From Pseudomonadota bacterium (lineage in GTDB: Bacteria; Pseudomonadota; Alphaproteobacteria; JACQOE01): DNA of 64,000 bases. The stretch spans positions 30,436 to 94,435 of the forward strand of contig JACQOE010000025.1 of NCBI GenBank assembly GCA_016202695.1, written 5' to 3'. Below the pieces are notes generated by a model. The model was not told the DNA's origin and did no database searches. It saw only the letters and a list, made by a program, of their open reading frames with translations. The position numbers were made by a program, and so were the translations under genes. This document shows, in pieces, positions 33,867 to 43,318 of the stretch. Within the stretch, counting starts at the first letter, position 1; each line of letters starts with the position of its first letter.

Positions 33867-36861
33867 GGAGACGCTCCCCTTTCGGATCGATGAAGACGTG
33901 GTGCACCACGGTGACCTCGACGGTGCGCCCGGCGACCGGCGAGGCCGCATAGAGCCGCTCGCCGTAGCGCGAGCGCCCGCGCTTGACCAGGGCGAGCGCG
34001 ATCGAGCGCCCCAGGTTGGGGCTGAAGCAGGTGGAGGTGACCTGCCCGACCATCGGGCACGGCAGCGGATGGCTCGGGTCCTCGACGATCTGCGCCCCGC
34101 GCGGGATTCTCTCGCCTGGATCGACGGTGAGGAGACCGACCAGTTGCTTGCGCTCGGGATCGGTGAGCGCCGGCCGGCTGAGCGAGCGCTTGCCGATGAA
34201 ATCCTTGGTCTTGCTCACCATGCCGGAGAGGCCGAGGTCGTCGGGTGTGGTCCGCCCATCGGCCTCGGGCCCGACCACGAAGTGCCCCTTCTCGATCCTC
34301 AGCACGTTGAGCGCCTCGGTGCCGTAGGGGATGATGTCGAAGGGCTCGCCCGCGGCCATGATCGCGTCCATGATCGCGGCGCCGTAATCCGACGGCACGT
34401 TCACCTCGTAGGCCATCTCGCCCGAGAAGCTGATCCGGAAGACCCGCGCCGGAAGACCCGCGACCGTGCCCTCGGCGCAGCCCATGTACGGAAGCGCCTC
34501 GTTGCCCACGTCGATGTCCGAGGTGAGCCTGGAGAGCACGTTCCGCGCGTTGGGGCCCGCGATCGCCACCCCCGCCCACTGCTCACTCACCGAGGTCATG
34601 TGCACCTCGAGCTCGGGCCAGTGCACCTGGTGCACGTACTCGAGCATCGACATGACCCTGACCGCGTTGGCGGTGGTGGTGGTCATGAAGAAGTGGTCCT
34701 CGGCGAGGCGGGTCGTGGTGCCGTCGTCGAAGACCATGCCGTCCTCGCGCAGCATGATGCCGTAGCGCGCCTTACCGACGGCCAACTTCTTCCAGTTGTT
34801 GATGTAGAGGCGGTCGAGGAGCTCGGCGGCGTCGCCACCCTGGATGTCGATCTTGCCGAGCGTCGAGACGTCGACGAAGCCGACGCTGGTGCGCACCGCC
34901 CTGGCCTCGCGGCCGATGGTCTCGAGAACAGTCTCGCCCGGTCGGGGGAAGACCTGCGCCCGCTTCCACAGCCCGGTGTTGACGAAGGGCGCGCCGCGGC
35001 GCACGTGCCAGTCGTACATCGGGGTGCGCCGCACGGGATCGAAGTCGGCGCCGGTCGCGTGGCCGATGATGGCGCCGAAGGCGACCGGCGTATAGGGCGG
35101 GCGGAAGGTGGTGGTGCCGACCGCCGGGATGTCGGCGCCGACGAGGCCCGAGAGGATGGCCAAGCCTTGGATGTTGCCGAGCTTGCCCTGGTCGGTGCCC
35201 ATGCCGAGGGTGGTGTAGCGCTTGACGTGCTCGACCGAGCGATAGCCCTCGCGCACCGCCAGCGCGATGTCGGCAGCGGTGACGTCGTTCTGAAAGTCGA
35301 CGAAGCGCTTGGCCCGCTTCGATCCGACCCCGTGCACCGCCCAGAGCGGCCGCATCGGCGCCTCGACGGCGCGGTCGATCCCCGGCGCGGGCGGGACCGC
35401 GCCGTCGCCGAAACCGGCCTCGGCCGCCCCCGTCGCCCCCGCCGCAAGTCCCTCGGCAAGGGCGTCGGCCAGCGCGAAGCTTCCCCTCGCCGCTCCCACC
35501 GAGCGCTCGGCCTGGACCGAGGTCCCCGGCACGAAGGCAGCAATCGCGGGCTCGTAGCGCGCCCGTCCGCCCGACTGGCTGAAGAGGTGGATGGCCGGGT
35601 TCCAGCCGCCCGACAGGCAGACGAGGTCGCAGTCGATCCGCTCGGCCCGGCCCGCCGCCCGCCCGGTGCCGTCGATCGGGGCGACCGACACGGCCTCGAC
35701 GGAACGCCCGCCGTGGGCGGCGAGCACCCCGTGGGCGGCGAGCACGCGGATGCCGGCGGCGCGCGCGCGCCTCGCCGCCTCGCCTCCGTCGGGACGCACG
35801 TCCACCATCGCGGCGACCTCGATTCCTGCGCGCGCGAGGTCAAGCGCGGCGCCATAGGCGCTGTCATTGTTGGTGAAAACGACCGCGCGCGAGCCGGCCC
35901 GCACCGCGTAGCGGTTGGCGTAAGCGCGCGCCGCCGAGACGAGCATCACGCCCGGGCGGTCGTTCTCGGCGAACACGATCGGGCGCTCGATCGCGCCGGT
36001 CGCCAGCACCACCCGCTCGGCCCGAACGAGCCAGAGCCGCTGGCGGGTCTCGAACGGGGGCGGGCTCGCCATGTGATCGAAGCGCCGCTCGACGATCGCC
36101 AGCATGTCGTGGTCGTTATAGGCGAAGGCGGTGGCGCGGCGCAGGAGCAGGACATCGGGCATAGCCGCGAGCGCGCCGACGGTTTCCTCGACCCAGGCGA
36201 GCGCGGGCCGGCCGTCGATCACCGCCTGCTCGCCGAGCAGGCTGCCGCCGAGGGCGGCTCCCTCGTCGACGAGAATCACGCGCGCGCCGGTGCGGCCCGC
36301 GGCGAGCGCGGCGGCAAGGCCCGCCGGCCCGCCGCCTACCACCAGCACGTCGCAGTGGGCGTGGCGGTAGTCGTAGCGGTCGGGGTCGCGATCACGCGGC
36401 GCCTCACCCATGCCGGCGATGCGGCGGATGTGGTGCTCGTAAGTCGGCCACCAACTCGCCGGCCACATGAAGGTCTTGTAATAGAAGCCGGCCGGCAGGG
36501 CGGACGCCAGGAGTCCCGCCAGCGCTCCCAGGTCGAACCCGACCGAGGGCCAGCAGTTCTGGCTCTTGGCAACCAAGCCGTCGAACAGCTCGACCTGAGT
36601 CGCGCGGGTGTCGGGCTCGGTCGCCGCCCCCTCGCGAAGCTGCACCAGCGCGTTCGGCTCCTCGGCGCCGGCGCCCACGATCCCGCGCGGGCGGTGGTAC
36701 TTGAAGCTGCGGGCGACGAGGCGAACGCCGTTGGCGAGCAGCGCCGAGGCGAGCGTATCGCCGGCGTAGCCGGCATGGCGCCGGCCGTTGAAGGTGAAGG
36801 ATAGCGGCCGCGCCCGGTCGATCAGCCCGCCCGAGGGGTTGCGGAAGGGCTGGCCGTTCAT
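33859..36861 (-). CDS. soxA: Sarcosine oxidase alpha subunit
   Basis: This 1000-aa subunit has the full family length. From the N-terminus it shows a ferredoxin-like fold domain (FTFNGRRHAGYAGDTLASAL, RSFKYHRPRGI), an NAD-binding Rossmann part (VGGGPAGLAAALAAGRTGA), CLSGGWNPAIHLFSQSGG, the helix with KRYTTLGMGTDQGKLGN, and a C-terminal aminomethyltransferase-like folate domain (VSEQWAGVAIAGPNARNVL, SFSGEMAYEVNVPSDYGAAI). It binds NAD+ and folate in the heterotetramer. Its ATG overlaps the soxD stop by 4 bp. Confidence 0.95.
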   Translation of the reverse strand: MNGQPFRNPSGGLIDRARPLSFTFNGRRHAGYAGDTLASALLANGVRLVARSFKYHRPRGIVGAGAEEPNALVQLREGAATEPDTRATQVELFDGLVAKSQNCWPSVGFDLGALAGLLASALPAGFYYKTFMWPASWWPTYEHHIRRIAGMGEAPRDRDPDRYDYRHAHCDVLVVGGGPAGLAAALAAGRTGARVILVDEGAALGGSLLGEQAVIDGRPALAWVEETVGALAAMPDVLLLRRATAFAYNDHDMLAIVERRFDHMASPPPFETRQRLWLVRAERVVLATGAIERPIVFAENDRPGVMLVSAARAYANRYAVRAGSRAVVFTNNDSAYGAALDLARAGIEVAAMVDVRPDGGEAARRARAAGIRVLAAHGVLAAHGGRSVEAVSVAPIDGTGRAAGRAERIDCDLVCLSGGWNPAIHLFSQSGGRARYEPAIAAFVPGTSVQAERSVGAARGSFALADALAEGLAAGATGAAEAGFGDGAVPPAPGIDRAVEAPMRPLWAVHGVGSKRAKRFVDFQNDVTAADIALAVREGYRSVEHVKRYTTLGMGTDQGKLGNIQGLAILSGLVGADIPAVGTTTFRPPYTPVAFGAIIGHATGADFDPVRRTPMYDWHVRRGAPFVNTGLWKRAQVFPRPGETVLETIGREARAVRTSVGFVDVSTLGKIDIQGGDAAELLDRLYINNWKKLAVGKARYGIMLREDGMVFDDGTTTRLAEDHFFMTTTTANAVRVMSMLEYVHQVHWPELEVHMTSVSEQWAGVAIAGPNARNVLSRLTSDIDVGNEALPYMGCAEGTVAGLPARVFRISFSGEMAYEVNVPSDYGAAIMDAIMAAGEPFDIIPYGTEALNVLRIEKGHFVVGPEADGRTTPDDLGLSGMVSKTKDFIGKRSLSRPALTDPERKQLVGLLTVDPGERIPRGAQIVEDPSHPLPCPMVGQVTSTCFSPNLGRSIALALVKRGRSRYGERLYAASPVAGRTVEVTVVHHVFIDPKGERLRV

Positions 36862-37142
36862 CGTCCCTCCTCCTCGGCGAGCGGGCCGTGGACAGGGCCG
36901 GTCGCCAGGATGCGGTGAGAAAGGGTATCGCGCCGGACGCGGATCCAGCGCCGGCAGCCAGCGGCGTGATGCCACAGTTCCTCGTGCGGCCCGCGGGGGT
37001 TGTCGCGGACGTAGATGTAGGCGTGCCACTCGGAGTCGGAGGCGGAGGCCGGGTCGGCGGGGCGCTTCACCGTCGCGTCGCCGCCATAGGCGAACTCGTC
37101 CTGGTTGCGAGGCCCGCAATGGGGACAGCGGATCAGCAGCAT
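36858..37142 (-). CDS. soxD: Sarcosine oxidase delta subunit
   Basis: This 94-aa zinc-binding subunit opens with MLLIRCPHCGPRNQDEFAYG and has the second metal region ELWHHAAGCRRWIRVRRDT, giving Cys6, Cys9, a His and a Cys as zinc ligands. DNPRGPHEELWHH is a hallmark of SoxD. The start at 37142 matches the family; the extended frame upstream is a shadow of soxB. It lies 13 bp downstream of soxB and overlaps soxA by four bases. Confidence 0.95.
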   Translation of the reverse strand: MLLIRCPHCGPRNQDEFAYGGDATVKRPADPASASDSEWHAYIYVRDNPRGPHEELWHHAAGCRRWIRVRRDTLSHRILATGPVHGPLAEEEGR

Positions 37143-37155
37143 GGCGCGAGCTCCG

Positions 37156-38412
37156 TCAGTGCGCCCAGGGAGTGGGCCCCTGGCCCTTCTCGTCGTAGAC
37201 CCGCCCGCTGATGTAGCGGTCGAGGGACAAGGGGGCGTTGATTGGATGCGGCTCGTCCTTGGCGATGGTATAGGCGAACATCCAGCCCGAGCCGGGAGTC
37301 GCCTTGAAGCCGCCGTAGCACCAGCCGCAGTTGACATAGAAGTTGTCCAGCGGCGTCTTCGAGATGATCGGGCTTCCGTCCATGCTCATGTCCATGATCC
37401 CGGCCCACAGCCGGAGCATCCGCAGCCGGCTGAAGCTCGGAAAGAGCGCCACCGCCGAGCGGATCACGTGCTCGATCGCCGGGAAGTTGCCGCGCTGGGC
37501 GTAGGAATTGCAGAAGTCGAGGTCGCCTCCCATCACCAGCTCGCCCTTGTCGCTCTGGCTGATATAGAAGTGGACGGCCCCCGAGGTGACGACGCAGTCG
37601 AGGACGGGCTTGACCGGCTCGGAGACCAGCGCCTGCAGCACGTGGGTCTCAATGGGGAGCCTCAGGCCGGCCATGCCGGCGACCACGCCCGAGTTGCCGG
37701 CAACCGCGATCCCGACCTTCTTGGCGGCGATGAAGCCGCGCTCGGTTTCCACGCCCACGACGCGCCGACCCTCGCGCCGGATGCCGGTGACGGCGCAGTT
37801 CTGGATGATGTCCACGCCGCGCGCGTCTGCCGCCCGGGCATAGCCCCAGGCGACGGCGTCGTGGCGGGCGGTACCGCCGCGGCGCTGGAGAAGCCCGCCC
37901 ATGATCGGATAGCGGGCATTCTCGGAGCAGTCGAGGAGCGGCACGAACGCCTTCACCTGCTCGCGGTTCAGGAACTCGGCGTCGATGCCGTTGAGGCGCA
38001 TGGCGTTGCCGCGGCGCGAATGGGCATCGATGTCGGCGTCGGTGTGGGCGAGGTTGAGGACGCCCCGCTGGCTGAGCATGACATTGAAGTTGAGATCCGC
38101 GCTCAGGCCCTCCCAGAGCTTGAGCGAGAACTCATAGAAATGGGCGTTCGCCTCGAGGATGTAGTTGGAGCGCACGATCGTGGTATTGCGCCCGGTGTTG
38201 CCCCCGCCCAGGTACCCCTTCTCGATCACCGCGACGTTGGTAATGCCATGCTCCTTGGCGAGGTAGTAGGCGGTCGCGAGTCCGTGGCCGCCGCCGCCGA
38301 TGATGACCACATCGTAGGCCGGCTTCGGGGTCGGGCTCCGCCACGCCTCGGGCCAGTTCTCGTGGTTGCTGACGGCGTTCCTGAGCAGGCTGAAGATCGA
38401 ATACTTGACCAT
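37156..38412 (-). CDS. soxB: Sarcosine oxidase beta subunit
   Basis: This 418-aa flavoprotein holds the catalytic site. It shows the FAD dinucleotide motif VVIIGGGGHGLATAYYLA, the family N-terminus MVKYSIFSLLRNAVSNHENW, GYLGGGNTGRNTTIVRSNY around the region that carries covalent FMN in homologues, and the C-terminal MDGSPIISKTPLDNFYVNCG. It is first in soxBDAG. The 206 bp upstream hold a dyad (38575-38591) that may be the operon's operator. Sarcosine points to catabolism of glycine betaine, dimethylglycine, creatine or related compounds. Confidence 0.95.
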   Translation of the reverse strand: MVKYSIFSLLRNAVSNHENWPEAWRSPTPKPAYDVVIIGGGGHGLATAYYLAKEHGITNVAVIEKGYLGGGNTGRNTTIVRSNYILEANAHFYEFSLKLWEGLSADLNFNVMLSQRGVLNLAHTDADIDAHSRRGNAMRLNGIDAEFLNREQVKAFVPLLDCSENARYPIMGGLLQRRGGTARHDAVAWGYARAADARGVDIIQNCAVTGIRREGRRVVGVETERGFIAAKKVGIAVAGNSGVVAGMAGLRLPIETHVLQALVSEPVKPVLDCVVTSGAVHFYISQSDKGELVMGGDLDFCNSYAQRGNFPAIEHVIRSAVALFPSFSRLRMLRLWAGIMDMSMDGSPIISKTPLDNFYVNCGWCYGGFKATPGSGWMFAYTIAKDEPHPINAPLSLDRYISGRVYDEKGQGPTPWAH

Positions 38413-38574
38413 CGGCTTAGTCCTCGCACGATGCCCCGGGGCCGAGCGGCGGCGCGGACCGCCTCGCCTCCGGTCGCTTCGGCCAGAAATCCGGGTGCCC
38501 ATCGACCGTGCGCCCCACGCAGTTAGTCCTGGCCCGGCCCCTTGTCATCAGGAATGAAACCCAAAGGAAGCAAT

Positions 38575-38591
38575 CTAATCCCCGGGATAAG
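38575..38591. promoter_or_regulatory. Imperfect dyad upstream of soxBDAG
   Basis: CTAATCCCCGGGATAAG has 8-bp arms with one mismatch around a central base and includes the perfect palindrome ATCCCCGGGAT. It lies about 165 bp upstream of the soxB start, between that gene and the deacetylase-fold gene. An operator is possible; there is no known match. Confidence 0.3.
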
Positions 38592-38618
38592 GCCCGCTTA
38601 TGCCCGCGCCGACCCGGC

Positions 38619-39413
38619 TCACGGCACGCTCGCGGCCAGCTCGTCGCAGCGCATGAACCGCGCCCGCGGATGATCCATGATCAGTCGGATCAGCCGCTCC
38701 AGCATCCTTAGGCGCCCGGGATGGCCGATGAGCTGCACGTGCAGCGTGAGGTGGAAGAACGAGCCCGGCCGGTCCTCGTAGAGGCCGACGAACTCGTCGC
38801 GCCAGACCTCTAACGCGGCTGAGGGCGTGGCGAGCACGCGCCCCGGAAGGCCGCCGTAGAGGAAGTAGGGCGCGTCGGCCAAGTGCCACTGCACGGGAAG
38901 CTCCACCACCGGCAGCGGCAGTCCGTCGCGGACGTGGCGGTAGGGCCTGAGCCGGTCGTGGAAGTTGGCCGATGCCATCACCCCCGCCTCGACGAGGAGG
39001 TCGAGGGTGTGCTCGGAGAACTCCCAGGAGGGCGAACGCCAGGTGGGTGGGCGAACCCGCGTGACCCGCTCCACCGCCTCGATACCCTTGACGAGCTCGT
39101 CACGCTCCTCCTCGCGGGACAGGAGCGTGATCGAGCGGTGACGGTAGCCGTGACTCGCCGCCTCGTGGCCGCGCCGGGCGATCTCACCGACCGCGTCGGG
39201 GTGGCGCTCGGCGGTGACTCCGGGGATGAAGAACGTGGCCTTGATCGCGTGCTCGTCGAAGAGGTCGAGGAGCGGCCGAAGGCCCTCCCGCACCGCGAAC
39301 GCCCCATGCGAGAACAGGACCGGGCGCTTCTCCCCCTCCTTCACCTTGCCGAACCAGATTGCCTCGGCGTCGAAGTCGATGCCGAAGACGACCGGAAAGA
39401 TCGGATCGCTCAC
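38619..39413 (-). CDS. Polysaccharide deacetylase-fold hydrolase (PuuE/cyclic imidase-like)
   Basis: This 264-aa NodB-fold protein has the catalytic/metal Asp segment VVFGIDFDAEAIWFG, the metal HxxxH in SHGYRHRSITLL, THRP-like RPPTWRSPSWEFSEHTLDLL and a C-terminal HLTLHVQLIGHPGRLRMLE. It lacks a signal peptide, unlike cell-wall deacetylases. This suggests the cytoplasmic branch that includes allantoinase PuuE and cyclic imide hydrolases. The GTG at 39413 fits best with the AAGGGGGAC site (a TTG sits one codon upstream). Its place beside soxBDAG fits cleavage of a cyclic amide, but this is inference. Confidence 0.8.
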   Translation of the reverse strand: MSDPIFPVVFGIDFDAEAIWFGKVKEGEKRPVLFSHGAFAVREGLRPLLDLFDEHAIKATFFIPGVTAERHPDAVGEIARRGHEAASHGYRHRSITLLSREEERDELVKGIEAVERVTRVRPPTWRSPSWEFSEHTLDLLVEAGVMASANFHDRLRPYRHVRDGLPLPVVELPVQWHLADAPYFLYGGLPGRVLATPSAALEVWRDEFVGLYEDRPGSFFHLTLHVQLIGHPGRLRMLERLIRLIMDHPRARFMRCDELAASVP

Positions 39414-39425
39414 CAAGTCCCCCTT

Positions 39426-40871
39426 TCAGCTCGTCGTGGCGGAGAGTTTCACTCTGCGGCCGCGGGCCCCAGGGGCGCCTTGCCGGGCGACGGCGCGCAG
39501 ACGCGCGAGCAGCGGCGCCGGCCCGATTTCCGCAAGTGCGGCGACCGGCGCAACCAGCCGCTTGACCGCCGCGGGAGAGAGCCCCCCGGCGGAGGCGATG
39601 GCGAGCTTTTCGCGCTCCTCCTCGGCCGCGAGCGGGCGCGCGGGCGAGCCCTTGACCACTCTGGCCGTGCGCTCCACGGTCGCCCGCCCGCCCATCCGGA
39701 AGCGGAGCGTCACCGGCACCATCACGTCGTCGGAGCCGGGCGGAAGGGCCACCGGCTCGACTGTGATCCGCGGAATCAGGTCGGCGATCCCGGCGGCGTC
39801 GGCGAGCACGGCCTCGGGCGCGAAGTCGGCCGGCGCGATCCGCCCCTTCCGGAGCGCGAGCGCGACCGTGAACGGCATGCTGAACTGGGCCGCGACGCGC
39901 GGGTTGTCGCCCGGCGCGAAAGGCTTGCCGCAACGCTCGTAGAGCCCCTCCGGGGCAAGGATGTGCACCGCCCGGACGGCCGCGCCAGCGCCCGGCTCCT
40001 CGCCGAGGAGATCGAGCACCACATCGAGGGCGGGGTGGTTGGAGCGGCAACAGGGATAGGGCTTGATGCTTACCTCGGTCACGCTGAAGCGGCGCCCGAG
40101 CCCGGCCGTCGCCTCGGCGGGATCCCCCCGGCCGGCGGCGTAGAGGGCGTTGAGCCCGTAGGCGCCCGTGAGGAAGCGGGGCGGGCCCTCGGCCCCGGCC
40201 CGGGCGAGGAGGGCGGACTCGATCGCGACGCGGGCGGCGATCCCGCCGAGGATGCTCTTGGCGCTCACCCGGTCAGCGAGGCCCTGGCGGGTGAGCCCGG
40301 CGCGAAGGCTCGCCAGCCCCATGGCCGAGCGGACGCCCTTTTCGCCGAGCCCGAGGAGGCGGGCCGCGCCGGCGGCCGCCCCCACCGCGCCCCCGGTGCC
40401 CGTCGGCATCCAGCCGCGGTGCGCGTGCGGCTTGAGGAGCCCCCCAACCCGGCAGGCGACGTCGTAGGCCGCGACCGCCGCGGCGGCGAAAGCCTCGCCC
40501 GCCTCGCGGCCCGGATCGAGACCGGCCACCTCGGACGCGGCGAAGAGGGCGGGGAAGATCACCGCCCCGCCGTGGACGTGGGAATCGTCGTGGGTGTCGT
40601 CCCACTCGTGCCAGTGGGCGAAGGCGCCGTTGGCGAGGGCCGCGTCCGCCGCCGCGACGCGCCCGCGCCGGCCGACGATCGAGGCGGCCACCCTCCCGCC
40701 CGGCCCGGCGAGGCCGGTCGCCACTTTGCGGCAGTCGGCGTCGGCGTGCCCGGCGAGCATCACCGCGACCGCATCGAGCACGAGGCGCCGGAGGGCCGCT
40801 CGGGCCGGCTCGGGCACCTCCAGCCAGCGCAGTTCCGCCACATGGCGCGCGAGTTTGTCCTCCGCCCTCAT
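39426..40871 (-). CDS. MmgE/PrpD family protein (copy 2)
   Basis: This 481-aa MmgE/PrpD-fold protein shows RRLVLDAVAVMLAGHAD, FAHWHEWDDTHDDSHVHGGA, RLLGLGEKGVRSAMGLAS, SVTEVSIKPYPCCRSNHPAL and AAQFSMPFTVALAL, the usual landmarks. The ATG at 40871 follows GGAGG; a GTG at 40883 is an alternative. It sits 12 bp from the deacetylase-fold gene and 46 bp from the M19 gene, all on one strand. Its sequence clearly differs from copies 1 and 3, so the paralogues are ancient rather than recent duplicates. Confidence 0.86.
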   Translation of the reverse strand: MRAEDKLARHVAELRWLEVPEPARAALRRLVLDAVAVMLAGHADADCRKVATGLAGPGGRVAASIVGRRGRVAAADAALANGAFAHWHEWDDTHDDSHVHGGAVIFPALFAASEVAGLDPGREAGEAFAAAAVAAYDVACRVGGLLKPHAHRGWMPTGTGGAVGAAAGAARLLGLGEKGVRSAMGLASLRAGLTRQGLADRVSAKSILGGIAARVAIESALLARAGAEGPPRFLTGAYGLNALYAAGRGDPAEATAGLGRRFSVTEVSIKPYPCCRSNHPALDVVLDLLGEEPGAGAAVRAVHILAPEGLYERCGKPFAPGDNPRVAAQFSMPFTVALALRKGRIAPADFAPEAVLADAAGIADLIPRITVEPVALPPGSDDVMVPVTLRFRMGGRATVERTARVVKGSPARPLAAEEEREKLAIASAGGLSPAAVKRLVAPVAALAEIGPAPLLARLRAVARQGAPGARGRRVKLSATTS

Positions 40872-40917
40872 CGCCTCCTCCACTCCACGGGTCGCCGCAC
40901 CTTCCCACCCCGGCTCC

Positions 40918-41943
40918 TCAGCCGGCGAACTTCTGGAAGGTGCGGAACCAGTTGCCGCCGAGGATTCCGGCGACCTCGGCCTCGCCGTAGCCGCGGGCGA
41001 AGAGGGCGTGGGTGATGTTGGGAAATTCGACGATGGTGCTGATTCCCTCGGGATAACTCTGGGTCAGGAACTCGTCGACGGTGCCGAAGATGTCGGGGCG
41101 GTAGGTCCGCCAGCGGCGCGACTCGTCGAGGATCTGCCCGGCTGCCTTGTAGCCCTCCGTGAAGTCGAGGCCGATGCCGATGTTCGCGGCACCGATCACC
41201 CTCTTGTAGTGGTCGCAATGGTCGATCAGATCGTCGAGGGTGGGGTTCTTGGGCTTGACCGTCTTCGGCAGGCCGCAGAGGCCGACCATGCCGCCCTTGG
41301 CGACGAGCGCCCTGGCGGTCGAGTCCTTGGTGTTGCGGTCATTGGGCACGAAGTCCCAGGCGTTCGAGTGGGTGCAGACCGGCGCGCGCGCCAGCTCGGC
41401 CGCCTCGTCGCGGGCGCGGTGGCTGGAGTGGGAGAGGTCGAGGATCATCGGCGTCTCGTTGACCGCGGCGATGAACTCTCGACCGAGGAAGGTGAAGCCG
41501 CCGTTGCGCGTCTCCCCGCAACCGTCGCAGAAGAGGGTCCCGCCGGTGTAGGCCGGCCCGATGAAGCGGAAGCCGAGGCGCGCGAGGATGCCAACCCGGG
41601 CCAGCTCCTTCTCGATCATGCTGCCGCCCTGGGTCCCGGGGATGATGGCGAGCTTGCCCGACTCCTTGGCCTTGAGGATGTCGGCGGCGCGAGTGGCGAG
41701 CATAAGGTAGGGGCTGGTCTCGATCCTCCGCAGCCCGATCTCGGTCTTGCGGAGCGTCTCGTCCCAGCTCGCCTCGGCGGCAAAGGTGATATTGGAGGCG
41801 TTCACTCCTCCCGCCAGGCACCGTTCGGCGTAGCGGTCCTCAAGGACGTAGTAGAGCGCGAGGCAGTCGAAGACGAGCGTCTTGTTGGTGAAGTCGATCG
41901 CGCGCTGATCGGCGCGGAGCTTAACCGGCGCGTTCGCGGGCAT
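40918..41943 (-). CDS. Peptidase M19 (membrane dipeptidase) family protein
   Basis: This 341-aa amidohydrolase-fold enzyme is a renal dipeptidase-type zinc hydrolase. Visible are NKTLVFDCLALYY at the position of the usual H-x-D metal site, IPGTQGGSMIE, the segment ETPMILDLSHSSHRARDEAA with metal histidines, PVCTHSNAWDFV and GIGLDFTEGYKAAG. In the first site the usual HxD is replaced by DCL, so the metal centre may be altered. It overlaps the upstream MmgE/PrpD gene by 23 bp. Members cleave dipeptides; here it belongs to a transport-and-catabolism operon. Confidence 0.86.
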   Translation of the reverse strand: MPANAPVKLRADQRAIDFTNKTLVFDCLALYYVLEDRYAERCLAGGVNASNITFAAEASWDETLRKTEIGLRRIETSPYLMLATRAADILKAKESGKLAIIPGTQGGSMIEKELARVGILARLGFRFIGPAYTGGTLFCDGCGETRNGGFTFLGREFIAAVNETPMILDLSHSSHRARDEAAELARAPVCTHSNAWDFVPNDRNTKDSTARALVAKGGMVGLCGLPKTVKPKNPTLDDLIDHCDHYKRVIGAANIGIGLDFTEGYKAAGQILDESRRWRTYRPDIFGTVDEFLTQSYPEGISTIVEFPNITHALFARGYGEAEVAGILGGNWFRTFQKFAG

Positions 41944-43318
41944 GCGGCGTCTCTCCATTGGCTGCGAGATGTCGAGTGAGCTCGCGCACATCCGCGAGCC
42001 GGACGAACGAGTGGAGTCGGGCGAGCGCCTCGCGCGCCGGAGCCGCGTCGAGCGCGCGGGCCGCGCAGTCGGCGAACTTCGCCGCCATGTCGGCGTCGCC
42101 AAGCGGCGCCTTCGGATGGCCCCGGGGGAAGGCGACGGTCTCGCTGAGGCGCCGGCCGTCGGCGAGGGCGACGGTCACGCTCGCCGAGTGCTCGGCGCCC
42201 GCCCCGCCCGCCCCCGGCTGGGTGGGGTCGGCGCGCATCGCGATCCGGGGAAGGAGTGTGCGCACCTCCGGCCGGCCGATCGCGGCCCTGGTAAAGCTGG
42301 CGAGCGTGAGCCGACCGTCGAGAAGCGCCGCCGCCAGCGTGTAATGGAGGCTGAAGCGGGCCTGCATCTCGTCCTCGGGCCGGGCGTAGGAAAGGTTCTG
42401 GGCCGCGACCTCGGAGAGGGTGGCTTCGATCTTCCGCACCGCGTCGGGGGTGAGCGCATGGCGCGCGCGAAGCGCGAGGATCGCGTCGACCGGCCGGTGC
42501 GCGCTCGCACAGCAGGGGTAGAACTTGAGCCAGATGCCGTACTCCTCCATCGCGCCCGGGCGCCCGAGACGGGCGAGCGCCGGCGCGAGGCGCGAGGGCT
42601 CGGCCCCGGCGAAGAGTTCGAGGAAGCCGCGCGCCCCCTCGATCGCGTCCGGGGCGGCGCCGACGCCGGCCTCGGCGAGCGCCGCGGCGAGGAGGCCGTT
42701 CTTGGCCGCGAGGCCGGCGTGCACCGGCTTCGCCATGGTCCCAAACTGGCGCTTGAACCCGCCCGAGGCGCTGGTCGCCAGGCTGACCGCGGCGAGCGCG
42801 CGCGCTCCGTCGAGCCGCAACAGCCTCGCCGCCGCGGCGGCAACCGCCGGCGAGCCCAGCGTCAGGGTGGTGTGCCAGCCGCGGAAGTAGTGGACCATGT
42901 TCACCGCTTCGGCGAGTCGCGCCATGACCTCGAAGCCGACGAGGTAGGCGTCGATCAGCGATTCGCCGGGCGCACCACGCTCCTCGCCCAGCGCGATCAA
43001 CGCCGGCACCAGCGCGGCGCTGACGTGGGCCGCCGCCGGCTCGAGCACGTCGTCGTAGTCGAGCGCGTGCGCCGCGGTTCCGTTGGCGAGCGCGGCCCAG
43101 GGGGCGGCGAGCGCGAGATCGGTGCCGACCACGCGGGCGGAACCCGCGCCCCAGGGCGCGACGGCCGCGCGCACGCGCCTCGCCGCTTCGTCCGCCGAGC
43201 CCGCGAGCATGCAGGCGACGGTGTCCTGGAAGGCGCGACGGGCACCCTCGCTCGCCGCCGCGCTCCAAGCGCGCGGGGCATCGGCGATCCAGCGGCCGAT
43301 CGTCTCTCCGGGTGTCAT
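41921..43318 (-). CDS. MmgE/PrpD family protein (copy 3)
   Basis: This 465-aa protein shows FQDTVACMLAGSADEAARRV, HALDYDDVLEPAAAHVSAAL, YLVGFEVMARLAEAVNMVHY, WHTTLTLGSPAVAAAAARLL, GFKRQFGTMAKPVHAGLAAK and LKFYPCCASAHRPVDAIL, all standard for the family. It starts on a 4-bp overlap with the end of the ABC ATPase gene, so it is translationally coupled to the importer. That coupling suggests it acts on the imported compound or an early product. Confidence 0.88.
   Translation of the reverse strand: MTPGETIGRWIADAPRAWSAAASEGARRAFQDTVACMLAGSADEAARRVRAAVAPWGAGSARVVGTDLALAAPWAALANGTAAHALDYDDVLEPAAAHVSAALVPALIALGEERGAPGESLIDAYLVGFEVMARLAEAVNMVHYFRGWHTTLTLGSPAVAAAAARLLRLDGARALAAVSLATSASGGFKRQFGTMAKPVHAGLAAKNGLLAAALAEAGVGAAPDAIEGARGFLELFAGAEPSRLAPALARLGRPGAMEEYGIWLKFYPCCASAHRPVDAILALRARHALTPDAVRKIEATLSEVAAQNLSYARPEDEMQARFSLHYTLAAALLDGRLTLASFTRAAIGRPEVRTLLPRIAMRADPTQPGAGGAGAEHSASVTVALADGRRLSETVAFPRGHPKAPLGDADMAAKFADCAARALDAAPAREALARLHSFVRLADVRELTRHLAANGETPHARERAG

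Noticed and set aside
28768..43318. Recent duplication of the three MmgE/PrpD genes
   Set aside because: The proteins share only fold-level landmarks, so they are old paralogues and not fresh copies.
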